64,000 nt of DNA from Streptomyces asiaticus (GCF_018138715.1 NZ_JAGSHX010000004.1:1-64000); one strand, 5' to 3'. Positions 47,444 to 56,855 are shown, numbered from the stretch's first letter. The notes: generated by a model not told the origin, from the letters alone. Program-made: numbers and translations.

Positions 47444-48683
47444 TCAGCATTCGGCGGCGCGGGTGCGCAGACGGGCCATCCCGCCCGGTGCGTTCTGCGC
47501 CCACTCCCGTTGATACCGGGCCTCCTCTGCGGCCCGGCGGGCCTCTCTGCGGGCGGAGTACTCGGCGTGTGTGCCGGTGTTGGTCAGGGCGTCGTTGAGG
47601 GACTGCCGCGTTGTGCGGCCGAAGCGCCACCACACCGGCCCGTGCGGGCCCTTGGTCCACAGCTGGTCGAGGTGGGTGGCGATGACCGGCACCGTGCCCG
47701 CGTACTCGTACCAGCCGTCCCGCTTTTCCGCCTCATCGAGGCTCCACTGGGCCGCGGGGCATTGCCACCGGCCTCGCCAGCAGTCGCGGGAGAGCTCGGC
47801 CACCTTCTTCATACGGTTGAGGCGTGCCTCGGGTCCGACGTCCTTGGTGAACACCAGCGCGAGCGGCGGGTAGCCGCCGCGCCCGGAGTCCTCCCACACT
47901 GTCGACCACAGCTCCCCATCCCGGCCCTGGTGGCCCTTCACCTTCCGCTGGAAGAACCTCCGGTAGCGGTGGATCTTGGCCGCGACCGTTGCGGCCGGTT
48001 CTGTGTGGTGGTCGACCTCCACGAACAGCACCGGCACTCCGTCCTCGGGCGCCTGGAGCACCGCGTCCGCGCGCAGACTCCCCTTCCCCGGCGCGGTGAA
48101 CGTGCCGACCACGGGCAGCGCGACCTCGGTCTCCCAGCCCGCCAGATGCCCCAGCCCGGCCGGGCGAGGCGGAAGCTGCCGCCTTGGGGCCGGAACCGCG
48201 GCACGGCGGGTCACCGGCTGGGTCGGCAAGGGGGCGACTGCCGTATGGCGTCGATCGTGTCGGTCACCGCCAGCGCGTGCGCGGCACCCGCCTTCGCCGC
48301 CTCCCGCGCTGTGCCCCCATCTCCTTCACCGGACGGCCCAACTCACTGGCAGCTGCGGCCAGCCCGGCGGTGGTGAGGTTCCACAACTGCCGCGTCACCG
48401 GCCGACCGCCCGCTCCCAGCCGGGACGTCTTCCCCACCGTCTCCACCAGATCGGCGTGCCGGAGGTCCTTGCACGCGTTCCGGACGGTCTGCGGATCTGC
48501 CGTGGCGACCTTCACCACCCCCAGCGCGAGCAGCACCAGCGCCCGCACCCGGCCCCGCACGACCACTCCCCCATTCCACTCCAACTCCAGGTAGGAGAAG
48601 GAGTAAGGGGCTGTCGGAGTCACCTCCGCGCCCGGAAACAGGCCCTGACCTGCGACCCGTACCCGCTCAGTGCAGGTGATCAC
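47444..48683 (-). pseudogene. Replication-relaxation family protein, frameshifted
   Basis: The N-terminal winged helix reads VRGRVRALVLLALGVVKVAT, DPQTVRNACKDLRHADLVET, and GRPVTRQLWNLTTAGLAAAA; after shifts near 48300 and 48230 the main domain follows: WETEVALPVVGTFTAPGKGS, LRADAVLQAPEDGVPVLFVE, RRFFQRKVKG, YPPLALVFTKDVGPEARLNR and GPVWWRFGRTTRQSLNDAL. The D-x(n)-ExD core (RADAVLQ, VEVD) of this nuclease-like fold is present. These proteins occur on actinobacterial plasmids and integrative elements. The start is uncertain; GTG 48683 was taken. 47203-47443 holds no recognisable gene. Confidence 0.68.
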
Positions 48684-48725
48684 TGTTGGGCAGAGTGTAG
48701 GGAAGACTGTAGGCGACGGTGTAGG
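48684..48725. repeat. 12-bp tandem repeats (N6-TGTAGG)
   Basis: TGTTGG at 48684 and TGTAGG at 48696, 48708 and 48720 recur with an exact 12-bp period at the 5 prime end of the replication-relaxation gene. Because 12 is a multiple of three, the array is also readable as a PTxx amino-acid repeat on the minus strand, so either an iteron-like site or a short coding repeat is possible. Confidence 0.45.
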
Positions 48726-48759
48726 GCCGGTGACGTCTTTCGGATCCCAAGGCTCGTTC

Positions 48760-49352
48760 CGTCCGGGTGCCTTGACCAGACCTATCTCACTCGCGGTTCG
48801 GCGGAGGGTTGGGGGCCACCCATCGGTGAATGCCCTGAGACGTCTCCGTTGTTCCGCCGCAATGCAGTCGCCGAGTACCGCTCGGTCGATGTACGGGTCG
48901 ACGGCGGCGAGGACCAGGCGCTGAAGCTCAATCGGGTCGAGCGCCTCGACCTCCCACTGCACCGGCTGGCCAGGGTCGAGCCCGTAGCGGCGTGCGAACC
49001 CTGCCCAACGCAGGTCGCCGGCCTTCCCGGCAGCCGCGGGCAGCTCGTACTCGCGCACCTGGTCGTGTGTGAGCAGGATGCGCTCCACGTGGCTCCAGCA
49101 GGCCGTGCGGGCCACCCAGTCCCGTTCGATCACGACCTGCACATAGCTCTGGCTGCCGAAACCCCGGACGACGAGCACGGGGACCCCAGCACCTTCCAGC
49201 CAGCCGGTCAGCTGAGCCCGCAGGGTGTCCTTCTCGCAGGCCGCATACAGGGCGGACACCTGGCCGACGGTCCGGTCCAGGGCGAACCAGTCAGGCACGG
49301 CCCTGATGAACGCAACCGTGCTCCTGCCGGCGGCCAGCGTGACTGTCGCCAT
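48760..49352 (-). pseudogene. TOPRIM-like protein remnant with internal deletion
   Basis: From about ATG 49352: AFIRAVPDWFALDRTVGQVS, ALYAACEKDTLRAQLTGWLE, GVPVLVVRGFGSQSYVQVV, then IERDWVARTACWSHVERILL, LPAAAGKAGDLRWAGFARRY and ALDPIELQRLVLAAVDPYID. The EKD and RGFxSxSY motifs are those of a TOPRIM-type family common in actinobacterial elements, but the aspartate-rich segment (GDFDxSG) expected between YVQVV and ERDWV is absent, consistent with an in-frame deletion. The reading frame runs on without a stop into the replication-relaxation frame. Confidence 0.5.
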
Positions 49353-49543
49353 CAAGCTCGGCCACTGGCAGCTGCACATCGACCGGCGCTGCATCGAGCT
49401 GATCCCTGGCCGGACGAACCCCCGTTCTGACACAGCCCCGCCCCGGCCACACAGGGCCGGGGCGGGACCACCGTGCGACCGCGCATCGGCAAAGGGCCGG
49501 GCCACCCGCTCCTTCACCCTTTCGAGATCAGGAGGATTCCAGC

Positions 49544-49683
49544 ATGCCCCGGCTGTCCCTCACCACCGAGCGCCTGGCCCTCTTCGGCACCCTGCTGGCC
49601 ACCTTCGGCGAGCTGCACCGATCTGGCACAACCACCACACCGGCCAACCAGTCATCCGGTCACTGACCGGCTACGACCACTGA
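49544..49683 (+). pseudogene. Small gene start fused to an IS982-family transposase tail
   Basis: ATG 49544 behind AGGAGG (49530-49535) gives PRLSLTTERLALFGTLLATF then GELHR. Shifting one frame at about 49620 yields IWHNHHTGQPVIRSLTGYDH and TGA at 49683, the C-terminus of IS982-family transposases. Right after the stop, CCTTGG...CAATCGTCTGG resembles the terminal repeat of the IS982-derived cassette at 61436-61457. So an IS982 end truncated an unknown small gene here. As written, the first frame ends at 49666. Confidence 0.5.
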
Positions 49684-49691
49684 CCTTGGTG

Positions 49692-50498
49692 TCAATCGTC
49701 TGGAAGGCCGCGCATCATCGACATCAGCAGCCCGTGGGTCTCCTCGTCGGCGGCGACCACAAGCCCACGACCCGCCTCGTCAATCGGGACACCGTCGATC
49801 CCGGTGACAACGCAGCCAGCAGCCCGGCACAAAGCGATACCGGCCGCGAAATGCACACTCCCGGACAGATCGCCGCCATCGGTGACATACGCGGCGCGCT
49901 TGCCGGCAGCCACCCAGGCCAGCGCCAGCGTCGTGGACACGACGCGCGGCCGGAAACGCTCGACGAACTCAGGGCAGGCCAGCAGATCCACGGCCCGGAA
50001 TCCCGGCGCACTCGGGAACGGCGGATCCAGGTTGACGTCCACCAATCGGGTAGACGGCGTGGGCCTCAGCAGTGCGTCGTCGACCCCGTCATGCCGCACC
50101 CAGGCGGTCTCCCGATCGGTGAAAAAGACCTCGCCGCTGAACGGGTCGGCCACCGCCGCCGCCCCATCGCGCAGTGCCACGTTGACGGCCACTAGCATAT
50201 TGCCGACGGCATAGTTCAGCGTGCCGCACAGGGGGTCCACCAACCACTGGCGCACAGCGTTGGCGGCACCCTGCTGCCCGCTTTCCTCGCCGAGCACCGC
50301 ATCACCGGGCCGTGCGGCACGGATGACGCCGAGGATCGCCTCCTCTGCCTCCACATCGGCGGCGGTGGCAAAGTCCCCGGCACCCTTGTCGATGCGACTG
50401 AGCCGCTGGCCGTACATGTTGCGGATCACGTCCGCGCCAGCCCGCGCCCCGGCTATCGCGACTGCAGCATCGTCGGAGCTCGTGTGTGAGTCGATCAT
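49692..50498 (-). CDS. Inositol-monophosphatase-fold protein lacking key metal ligands
   Basis: Intact 268-residue protein of the IMPase/FBPase fold. DFATAADVEAEEAIL matches the substrate-side DxVTxAD region and GEESG gives the first metal Glu. The metal-binding DPIDGTxNF motif reads VDPLCGTLNY: the second Asp (position 91) is Cys. The late WDxAAG motif reads SVHFAAG, so its Asp is also missing. With two of the usual metal-binding aspartates replaced, normal Mg-dependent phosphatase activity is doubtful. ATG 50498. Not in an obvious operon. Confidence 0.78.
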   Translation of the reverse strand: MIDSHTSSDDAAVAIAGARAGADVIRNMYGQRLSRIDKGAGDFATAADVEAEEAILGVIRAARPGDAVLGEESGQQGAANAVRQWLVDPLCGTLNYAVGNMLVAVNVALRDGAAAVADPFSGEVFFTDRETAWVRHDGVDDALLRPTPSTRLVDVNLDPPFPSAPGFRAVDLLACPEFVERFRPRVVSTTLALAWVAAGKRAAYVTDGGDLSGSVHFAAGIALCRAAGCVVTGIDGVPIDEAGRGLVVAADEETHGLLMSMMRGLPDD

Positions 50499-50560
50499 GC
50501 CGTGCAGACTATCGAGGCGAAGCTATCGCCTCGGCGAGCCTTCCCGGACAAAGCACCAGG

Positions 50561-51247
50561 CTAGGCGCCCCCGCCCGGGGCGATCAGCCCCGCCTCGTAG
50601 GCGAAGACGACGGCCTGGACGCGGTCGCGCAGGTCCAGCTTCGACAGGATGCGGCCGACGTGGCTTTTGACCGTGGTCGGGCTGAGGAACAGCCGGGAGG
50701 CGAGTTCGGCATTACTGAGGCCCGTCGCGAGTAGGCGGAGCACCTCGAGCTCGCGCGGGGTCAGGTCGGACAGATCGCGGTGCGCGGCAATGGTCTGCGG
50801 TTCGTCGTGATGAGCGAAGCGCTCGATCAGCCGACGAGTGATCGTGGGCGCGAGGAGAGCGTCGCCGGTCTGTACCAGGCGTAAGGCGGAGACCAGATGT
50901 TCGGGGGTGACGTCCTTGAGCAGGAAGCCGCTGGCGCCGGCGGTGAGCGCGGCGTAGACGTAGTGGTCGAGGTCGTATGTGGTGAGGATGATGACCCGCG
51001 TCGCGTCCGGGCCAGCGTCGCCGATGATGCGCCTGGTGGCCTCGATGCCGTCCATCTCCGGCATCCGGATGTCCATGAGGACGACGTCGGGCCGCGTACG
51101 GCGAACCGCTGCGACAGCCTCGGCCCCGTCGGCGGCCTCGGCCGTCACTTCGATGCCGTCCGCCGCCAGGATCATCTTGAAACCGGTGCGTACGAGCGCT
51201 TGATCGTCGGCGATGACGGCGCGCAGAGGCGGCCGGTCCGCAGTCAT
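50561..51247 (-). CDS. NarL/LuxR-type response regulator
   Basis: Intact 228-residue regulator. The receiver domain has the acidic pocket AVIADDQ, phosphoacceptor Asp in VVLMDIRMPEMDG (about 59), ILTTYDL and LLKDV with the conserved Lys. The C-terminal LuxR HTH reads LTPRELEVLRLLATGLSNAE then LASRLFLSPTTVKSHVGRIL. ATG 51247 overlaps the kinase stop by ATGA. It forms a two-component system that by position controls the divergent ABC transporter. Confidence 0.88.
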   Translation of the reverse strand: MTADRPPLRAVIADDQALVRTGFKMILAADGIEVTAEAADGAEAVAAVRRTRPDVVLMDIRMPEMDGIEATRRIIGDAGPDATRVIILTTYDLDHYVYAALTAGASGFLLKDVTPEHLVSALRLVQTGDALLAPTITRRLIERFAHHDEPQTIAAHRDLSDLTPRELEVLRLLATGLSNAELASRLFLSPTTVKSHVGRILSKLDLRDRVQAVVFAYEAGLIAPGGGA

Positions 51248-52545
51248 ACCGCGCTCCGTGGGATGCGGGCCGTCACCCGGTAGCAGCCGGTCGGCGTCGG
51301 TCCGGCCGTCAACTCGCCCTTGTAGACGGCCAACCGCTCGCGCAGCCCCATGTGGCCACGGCCGTTGCTCTCCACCGGCGGGGAGTCCTTGGCGCCGCCC
51401 GTGTCCGTGACCTCGATCTCCAGACAGTCGTCGGTGTAACCGATGGCGACGGACGCCTCCGCGCCGCGCGCATGTTTGATCGTGTTGGTCAGCGCCTCCT
51501 GTACGACGCGGTACGCCGCGAGGTCCACCCCCGGTGGCAGCGGATCCGGCGGCAGCGACACCTCGACGCTCACGGGTGTACCGGCGGCGCGTACTCGTGC
51601 GACGAGCGCGTCGAGCTGTGCGAGCCCCGGCTGGGGCTCCAGGCCGTCGGGCCTCTCGTGGTCCGGGGCGGCCAACAGGCCCATCACGTGGCGGAGTTCG
51701 GCCATGGCGGCCCGGCCGCCCGCCTCGACGGCCAGTAGTGCCTCCTTGGACTGCTCGGGCGCCATGTCCATCACTTTGCGGGCCGCGCCTGCCTGGATCA
51801 CCATCACGCTCACATTGTGGGTCACAACGTCGTGCAGTTCGGCGGCAATGCGGGCACGTTCTTCTTCGACGGCGCGGCGCGTGGCCTCCTCCTGAGCGCC
51901 CTGCAGTTCTGTCATCCGGTCCCGGCTGGAGGCCAGCCGCAGTTGCAGGAAGCGGACGAGGCTGGCCAGCATCCCTGCCACCAGGAGCACGAATCCTGGG
52001 CTGGACCATCCGGGGAGCACGGGTTCCGCGTTGCGGAAAGCGAAGCCGGACAGCGCGGCGGCGATCACCAGGACGGCGATCGCCGTTACCCGGTAACGGC
52101 TGTATACGACGGCGCTGTAGGCACCGATGACACAGGCCAGGACGGTGATCCAGGAGGCGGAGCTGCCGATGGCCAGTGCCGCACCCAGCACCGCCACGAA
52201 CTCGGTCAGCGGATACCGGCGCCGGGCTGCCAGCGGCAGCGTCGACAGGACGACCAGGGCCCAGGGCACGGAGGAGGGCTCGTCCTCCACGGGTGCCTGA
52301 CCAGGGTCGGGCGGCGGGGGCGGGGCCGGGACCCCGGCCCCGACATTGGCCTTCGGGTCGATGTTCACCGGCCCGTCGCCGGGATAGCGCACCGCCACGA
52401 ACAGGGCGATGACGGTCAGGACGACCGCCAGCGCCACATCGGTGCGCATCGCTCGCCGGGACAGCGGGGCGGCCTTCGCCTCTGGACGTAACGCGTCGAT
52501 GAGCTGCTGATGCCAGCTGCGCCGGTCTTCCGTCTCCATCCCCAC
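51244..52545 (-). CDS. HisKA_3-type sensor histidine kinase
   Basis: Intact 433-residue membrane kinase. Four or five N-terminal TM segments (MRTDVALAVVLTVIALFVAV and others) surround a proline-rich external loop (GVPAPPPPPDPGQAPVEDEP). The phosphoacceptor is in IAAELHDVVTHNVSVMV; the ATPase domain has VVQEALTNTIKHARGA and GHMGLRERLAVYKGEL. The short external loop and many TMs suggest intramembrane sensing of envelope stress or a peptide, possibly through the ABC transporter opposite. ATG 52545. Confidence 0.87.
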   Translation of the reverse strand: MGMETEDRRSWHQQLIDALRPEAKAAPLSRRAMRTDVALAVVLTVIALFVAVRYPGDGPVNIDPKANVGAGVPAPPPPPDPGQAPVEDEPSSVPWALVVLSTLPLAARRRYPLTEFVAVLGAALAIGSSASWITVLACVIGAYSAVVYSRYRVTAIAVLVIAAALSGFAFRNAEPVLPGWSSPGFVLLVAGMLASLVRFLQLRLASSRDRMTELQGAQEEATRRAVEEERARIAAELHDVVTHNVSVMVIQAGAARKVMDMAPEQSKEALLAVEAGGRAAMAELRHVMGLLAAPDHERPDGLEPQPGLAQLDALVARVRAAGTPVSVEVSLPPDPLPPGVDLAAYRVVQEALTNTIKHARGAEASVAIGYTDDCLEIEVTDTGGAKDSPPVESNGRGHMGLRERLAVYKGELTAGPTPTGCYRVTARIPRSAV

Positions 52546-52760
52546 ATTGTCTTGCGCTCTCCGCCCGGCCCGCGTCCGCCTGTCCGTTCAGGGCGTTGTC
52601 CCAGAGGACTCCTTCTCAGGTATGACTCCGCGGCCGAATCCTCCGGAGGAAGGGCCTGATGTTGGTTCCGCGGCCGACGCGCCCCATCCGCGGCAGCCCC
52701 TAGGTTCGCAGGACCGGCAACGGCATGTGCCTCTCGCGACCGTAAGGACGGACTACTCGT
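52546..52760. promoter_or_regulatory. Divergent control region between kinase and ABC operon
   Basis: About 215 bp between the kinase ATG (52545) and the ATPase ATG (52761) must contain both promoters and probably the response-regulator site. No unambiguous -10/-35 pair or LuxR-type palindrome was picked out by eye. Confidence 0.4.
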
Positions 52761-53453
52761 ATGCATCAAGTGATCGAGCTGGAGGGTGTGGCGAAGCGCT
52801 ACGACAGCGCCGGCGCGCCGGCGCTCGGACCGCTCACGCTCAGCGTCGCCAAGGGTGAGGCCCTTGCCGTGACGGGCCCTTCGGGCAGTGGCAAGTCCAC
52901 GCTGCTGAACCTCGTCGCCGGCCTGGACAAGCCGACCGATGGAGCCGTGATCGTGGCCGGGCGGCGGATCGACCAGTTGAGCGAGCACGCACTCGCCAGG
53001 TTCCGTCGCGAGCACATCGGCATGGCCTTTCAGTTCTTCAATCTTCTCGACGACCTCACCGTCACCGACAACATCCAGCTCCCGGCCCAGCTGACCGGGA
53101 CCAGTCGGCGCAAGGCCGCGGCCCGCGCGGGTGAGCTGATGGAGATGCTGGGCATCCAGAAGCATGCCCGCGCCTACCCGGGCCGGCTGTCCGGAGGTGA
53201 ACGCCAGCGGGTCGCGGTCGCCCGGGCGTTGGTCAACCGGCCCGCGCTGCTGCTCGCCGACGAGCCCACCGGTGCGCTCGACACCGCCTCGGGCCACGAC
53301 GTCCGCAATCTGCTGATGGATCTGCACCGCGCCGGACAGACCATCGTGCTGGTGACACATGACCTGACGCTGGCGGAGGCGTGCGCGAGCCGCACGATCC
53401 ACCTGGTCGACGGTCACGTCGCCCTCGACACGTACGCGCAGGCCGTCCGATGA
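52761..53453 (+). CDS. ABC transporter ATPase (MacB/LolD-like)
   Basis: Intact 230-residue ATPase. Walker A GPSGSGKST (39-47), Q-loop MAFQFFNLL, signature LSGGERQR, Walker B ALLLADEPTG and the switch His in VLVTHDLT. The phenylalanine-rich Q-loop and length fit the family pairing with FtsX-like permeases. It overlaps the permease start (ATGA at 53450). Probably drives a mechanotransmission-type pump for envelope defence. Confidence 0.88.
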   Translation: MHQVIELEGVAKRYDSAGAPALGPLTLSVAKGEALAVTGPSGSGKSTLLNLVAGLDKPTDGAVIVAGRRIDQLSEHALARFRREHIGMAFQFFNLLDDLTVTDNIQLPAQLTGTSRRKAAARAGELMEMLGIQKHARAYPGRLSGGERQRVAVARALVNRPALLLADEPTGALDTASGHDVRNLLMDLHRAGQTIVLVTHDLTLAEACASRTIHLVDGHVALDTYAQAVR

Positions 53454-55900
53454 GCCTGTTCGGTACCGGCGCGCTGGGCCGAGTCGTACGTTCCGGCGTC
53501 GGCCGACAGCGGGTGCAGACCGTGGTGATCGCCGTGGCCACGATGATGGCCGTGGCCTCGGCCGTGGTCGCCGGGTCGCTGATGGTCGCCGCGGCCGCGC
53601 CCTTCGACAACGCCTTCAAGAAACAGCAGGGCTCGCACATCACCGCGCAGTTCGATCCGGCCAAGGCGAGTGCGGCACAGCTGGCGGAGACCGGGAAGCT
53701 GGCCGGTGTCACGGCGAGCGCGGGACCGTACCCGTCCACGGCGGTCCGCCCGGTGGACCGGTCGGGCTTCCAGCTGCCGACGCTGACCCTGGTAGGGCGG
53801 TCCGGTCCTGACGGCGCCGTGGACCGGGTGGATCTGAAGTCGGGCCGGTGGGCGCAGAAGCCCGGTGAGATCGTGCTCGACGCGTCGTTCGAGGGGCCCG
53901 CCATCGGGATCGGCACCCCCATGAAGACGTCGAACGCCAAGGACGCCCCGACCCTTTCGATCGTCGGCTTCGCCGTGTCGGTCAGCAAGACCGCCGACGC
54001 CTGGGCGGCCCCCGCGCAGGTCGACGCGCTGGGATCGAAGGGCAACCCGGTCTTGAGTCAGATGCTCTACCGCTTCGGCTCCGCGAGCACGAAGCAGCAG
54101 ATCCTCGCCGACCGGAAGAAGCTCGCCGCCTCCGTGGGGTTCGGAGCGCTCCTCGGAACCGAGTCCTGGCTGGACACCAAGCGCGCCGCGGATCAGGGTG
54201 CGGCGGCGACCGTCCCGTTCGTGATGGCTTTCGGCGCGCTCGGCATCGTGATGTCGGTGATCACCGTCGGCAGCGTGATCAGTGGCGCGGTCGGCACCAG
54301 CCTGCGCAGGATCGGCATCCTCAAGGCGATCGGCTTCACTCCGCGCGAGGTCGTACGCGCCTACGTGGCCCAGGCGCTGATCCCGGCCATCGTCGGCATC
54401 ACACTGGGTGTCGTCCTGGGGAACCTCCTGGCAGTGCCGCTGCTGGCCGACACCGAGTCGGTGTATGGCGGCGTCTCGCTCTCGGTGGCCTGGTGGGTGG
54501 ACGTCGCCGTGTCGGCCGCCGCCCTGGTCGTCGTGTGGCTCGCGGCGCTGATTCCCGCATTGCGGGCCGGCAGGCTGCGCACGGTCGAGGCCATCGCGGT
54601 CGGCCGGGTGCCGCGCACGGGGCGCGGCCAGTGGCCGCACCGGGCGATGGGGATGCTGCCGCTGCCGCGGCCGGTGACCTACGGTCTCGCCACCCCCTTC
54701 ACACATCCGGTACGTACCCTCGCGATGCTGCTCGCGGTGGCGTTCGGCACCGTCGCGGCGACCTTCGCGGTGGGGCTGACCTCGTCCCTGAACGCGATCG
54801 GCACCTCGCAGGACCCCGAGAACCGTGCCGCGGTCACGGTCACGACGACCAAGGCGATGGAAGTCGCTCCCCCTCCGCCGCCTCTTGTGGGGGGTGACGG
54901 GGGAGATCCGCCTCCCCCTGGCGGCAGCGAGTCGGGCCCGCCTCCCGTGGAGAACAGCGCGGCGAGCATGTCCAAGAAGCCCAAGGTCGCCGACCCGGCG
55001 AAGGTGCGGTCCGCCGTCACGTCGCAGCCGGGTACGGAGTCGTACTACGGCAAGGCCCAGACCGAGGTCGCCGTGGCCGGGGTCTCAGGATCGATCCAGG
55101 CCAGCCTCTACGAGGGCGATTCGCGCCCCGGCAGCTACGAGATGCTCTCCGGGCACTGGATCACCGGCAAGGGACAGGTCGTGGTGCCCTCGCGCTTCCT
55201 GGAAAGGACCAGCACCAAGCTCGGTGACACGGTGCGGGTGACCTACGAGAAGGAGACCGCGAACCTGCGGATCGTGGGCGAGTCCTTCGACACGTCGGGC
55301 AGCCAGCTGGAGATCCACGCCAACATGGCCGACTTCAAGTCGGCCGAGCCCAGCACCTTCCTCGTCGAGACGAAGTCCGGCGTCTCCGCCGACGCGTACG
55401 CCCAGAAGGTCGCCGCGGTCGTACAGCCGCTGGGGGGCGACGCCACGACCGGCTCCGAGTCGGGGCAGGACGGCGTCATCCTCATCATGGCCGCTATGGC
55501 GGCGCTGCTCACCCTCATGCTGATCATCGTGGCCGGTCTCGGCGTACTCAACTCCGTGGTCCTCGACACCCGGGAACGCATCCACGACCTGGGCGTCTGC
55601 AAGGCGATCGGCATGTCGCCGCGCCAGACCCTGAGCCTCGTGCTCGCTTCGGTGGCCGTGATCGGCGTGATCGGCGGCCTGCTCGGCGTCCCTGCGGGGT
55701 ACGCGCTGCACCACGTCGTCATGCCGGTGATGGGGCGTGCCGTAGGCACCAGTCTGCCGTCGCCGGTCCTCGATGTGTACGAGCCTGTTCAGCTGCTCCT
55801 GCTGGGGCTGGGCGGGGTCGTGATCGCGGTACTGGGCGCGCTGATCCCGGCCGGCTGGGCGGCCGGGGCGCGTACGGCCACGGCGCTGCGCACCGAGTAG
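53450..55900 (+). CDS. FtsX-like ABC permease, two FtsX domains
   Basis: Intact 816-residue permease. N-terminal TM1 (VQTVVIAVATMMAVASAVVA), a large extracellular domain, three TMs forming the first FtsX core (FVMAFGALGIVMSVITVGSV, ILKAIGFTPREVVRAYVAQA), a middle TM (TLAMLLAVAFGTVAATFAVG), a second extracellular domain with a Pro/Gly-rich stretch (PPPPPLVGGDGGDPPPPGG), and the second FtsX core (MMAALLTLMLIIVAGLGVLN-like segment, GVCKAIGMSPRQTLSLVL). Both IGxxPRxxxxxV coupling helices are present. It works with the preceding ATPase, probably in export of or resistance to antimicrobial peptides or lipid-targeting drugs. Confidence 0.86.
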   Translation: MSLFGTGALGRVVRSGVGRQRVQTVVIAVATMMAVASAVVAGSLMVAAAAPFDNAFKKQQGSHITAQFDPAKASAAQLAETGKLAGVTASAGPYPSTAVRPVDRSGFQLPTLTLVGRSGPDGAVDRVDLKSGRWAQKPGEIVLDASFEGPAIGIGTPMKTSNAKDAPTLSIVGFAVSVSKTADAWAAPAQVDALGSKGNPVLSQMLYRFGSASTKQQILADRKKLAASVGFGALLGTESWLDTKRAADQGAAATVPFVMAFGALGIVMSVITVGSVISGAVGTSLRRIGILKAIGFTPREVVRAYVAQALIPAIVGITLGVVLGNLLAVPLLADTESVYGGVSLSVAWWVDVAVSAAALVVVWLAALIPALRAGRLRTVEAIAVGRVPRTGRGQWPHRAMGMLPLPRPVTYGLATPFTHPVRTLAMLLAVAFGTVAATFAVGLTSSLNAIGTSQDPENRAAVTVTTTKAMEVAPPPPPLVGGDGGDPPPPGGSESGPPPVENSAASMSKKPKVADPAKVRSAVTSQPGTESYYGKAQTEVAVAGVSGSIQASLYEGDSRPGSYEMLSGHWITGKGQVVVPSRFLERTSTKLGDTVRVTYEKETANLRIVGESFDTSGSQLEIHANMADFKSAEPSTFLVETKSGVSADAYAQKVAAVVQPLGGDATTGSESGQDGVILIMAAMAALLTLMLIIVAGLGVLNSVVLDTRERIHDLGVCKAIGMSPRQTLSLVLASVAVIGVIGGLLGVPAGYALHHVVMPVMGRAVGTSLPSPVLDVYEPVQLLLLGLGGVVIAVLGALIPAGWAAGARTATALRTE

Positions 55901-56405
55901 CGTCCGGCGGAGCGCGAACTGCTGGGGCGGATCCGCCAGGTCTGCGGGGTCGGGCTGCCCGTACCGGCACAGGTGCCGATGTCCCTGTCCAGGCAGGTCC
56001 TCTTGAGAGGGACTAGGGACGCCCGGACGGGGGATGGCAGCGGGAAGCGGTGCGGGGTATCGGCGGCGAGACCGGGTGTGGGGCAGCAGCTCCGACCCGG
56101 TCTCGCCGCCGCACAGATCCGGCCCCTGCTCATCCGTAGAAGTCCCCCGAGCCCTCTCCCCCGGCCCGCGGTAGGGCATATCAGAGACGCACGGCTACCT
56201 CGGCATCAGTGAGACGTCGCACCACGGCTCGCTCGTCCTCCTGCCTCCGCACACGTCGCAGCACAGGTCTGGCCCTCGGCTGACGGCGCTCCTGATCGGC
56301 GAGCCGACTCGCGAGTGCGGCCGACGTGGGCGCCATGAAAACCATACGGATCGGCAGTTCCGCCTCGACAGCGACCTCCTGGCCGTCGGCGGACTCATCG
56401 TCCTG
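55901..56405. other. Stretch without a recognisable gene start
   Basis: About 500 bp between the permease stop and the P-loop kinase. The last 60-70 bases already encode kinase-like sequence (LDSDLLAVGGLIVLVG) in frame with the next gene but without an ATG or GTG upstream. The rest shows no family motifs. Confidence 0.4.
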
Positions 56406-56837
56406 GTGGGCATCCCGGGCTGCGGCAAGTCGACCTTCGCCGCCCGCTGCCCCGCCAGCTGGCGCGTGTGCCTGGACGAATACCGGCTGGCCGCGACCGA
56501 CGACATGACCGACCAGACCGCAACCCCGGCCGCCGCCCAGATCCAGGACCTCCTCCTGGACGCCCGCCTCGCCCGAGGCCGCACGACTCTGGTGGACAGC
56601 ACGAACATCCACGCACACGTCCGCGCCGGCCTCCTGGCCCGCGCCCGCTACTGGCAGCGCCCCATCGCCGCAGCCCTGCTCGACGTGCCGCTGGCCACCG
56701 CGCAGTACCAGAACGCCGAACGCGATCGGGTCGTGCCCGGCCACGTCCTGAGTGAGCTGCACGCACAGCTGCCCACCGTCGACCAACTGCGCTCCGAAGG
56801 CTTCACCGTCGTACACCTCGCATCCGAACTCGCCTAG
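56406..56837 (+). CDS. P-loop nucleotide kinase-like ATPase
   Basis: About 143 residues from GTG 56406, but the first beta strand (LLAVGGLIVLV) is encoded just upstream in the same frame, so the true start lies earlier or was lost. P-loop GIPGCGKST, then WRVCLDEYRLAATDD, TTLVDSTNIHAHVRAGLLA (Walker B-like Asp) and NAERDRVVPGHVLSELHAQL, which matches polynucleotide-kinase/zeta-like AAA_33 proteins. Small size suggests phosphorylation of a nucleotide, RNA end or small molecule; target unknown. A small gene follows 18 nt later. Confidence 0.65.
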   Translation: MGIPGCGKSTFAARCPASWRVCLDEYRLAATDDMTDQTATPAAAQIQDLLLDARLARGRTTLVDSTNIHAHVRAGLLARARYWQRPIAAALLDVPLATAQYQNAERDRVVPGHVLSELHAQLPTVDQLRSEGFTVVHLASELA

Positions 56838-56855
56838 CTCAGGACGGGGAACACC

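Noticed and set aside
47114..48376. Plus-strand frame of about 420 codons opposite the replication-relaxation gene
   Set aside because: Runs antisense to clear family sequence on the minus strand and has no domain of its own.
53414..54706. Long minus-strand open frame inside the FtsX-like permease gene
   Set aside because: Antisense shadow of a well-supported permease; composition His/Arg/Gly-rich with no motif.
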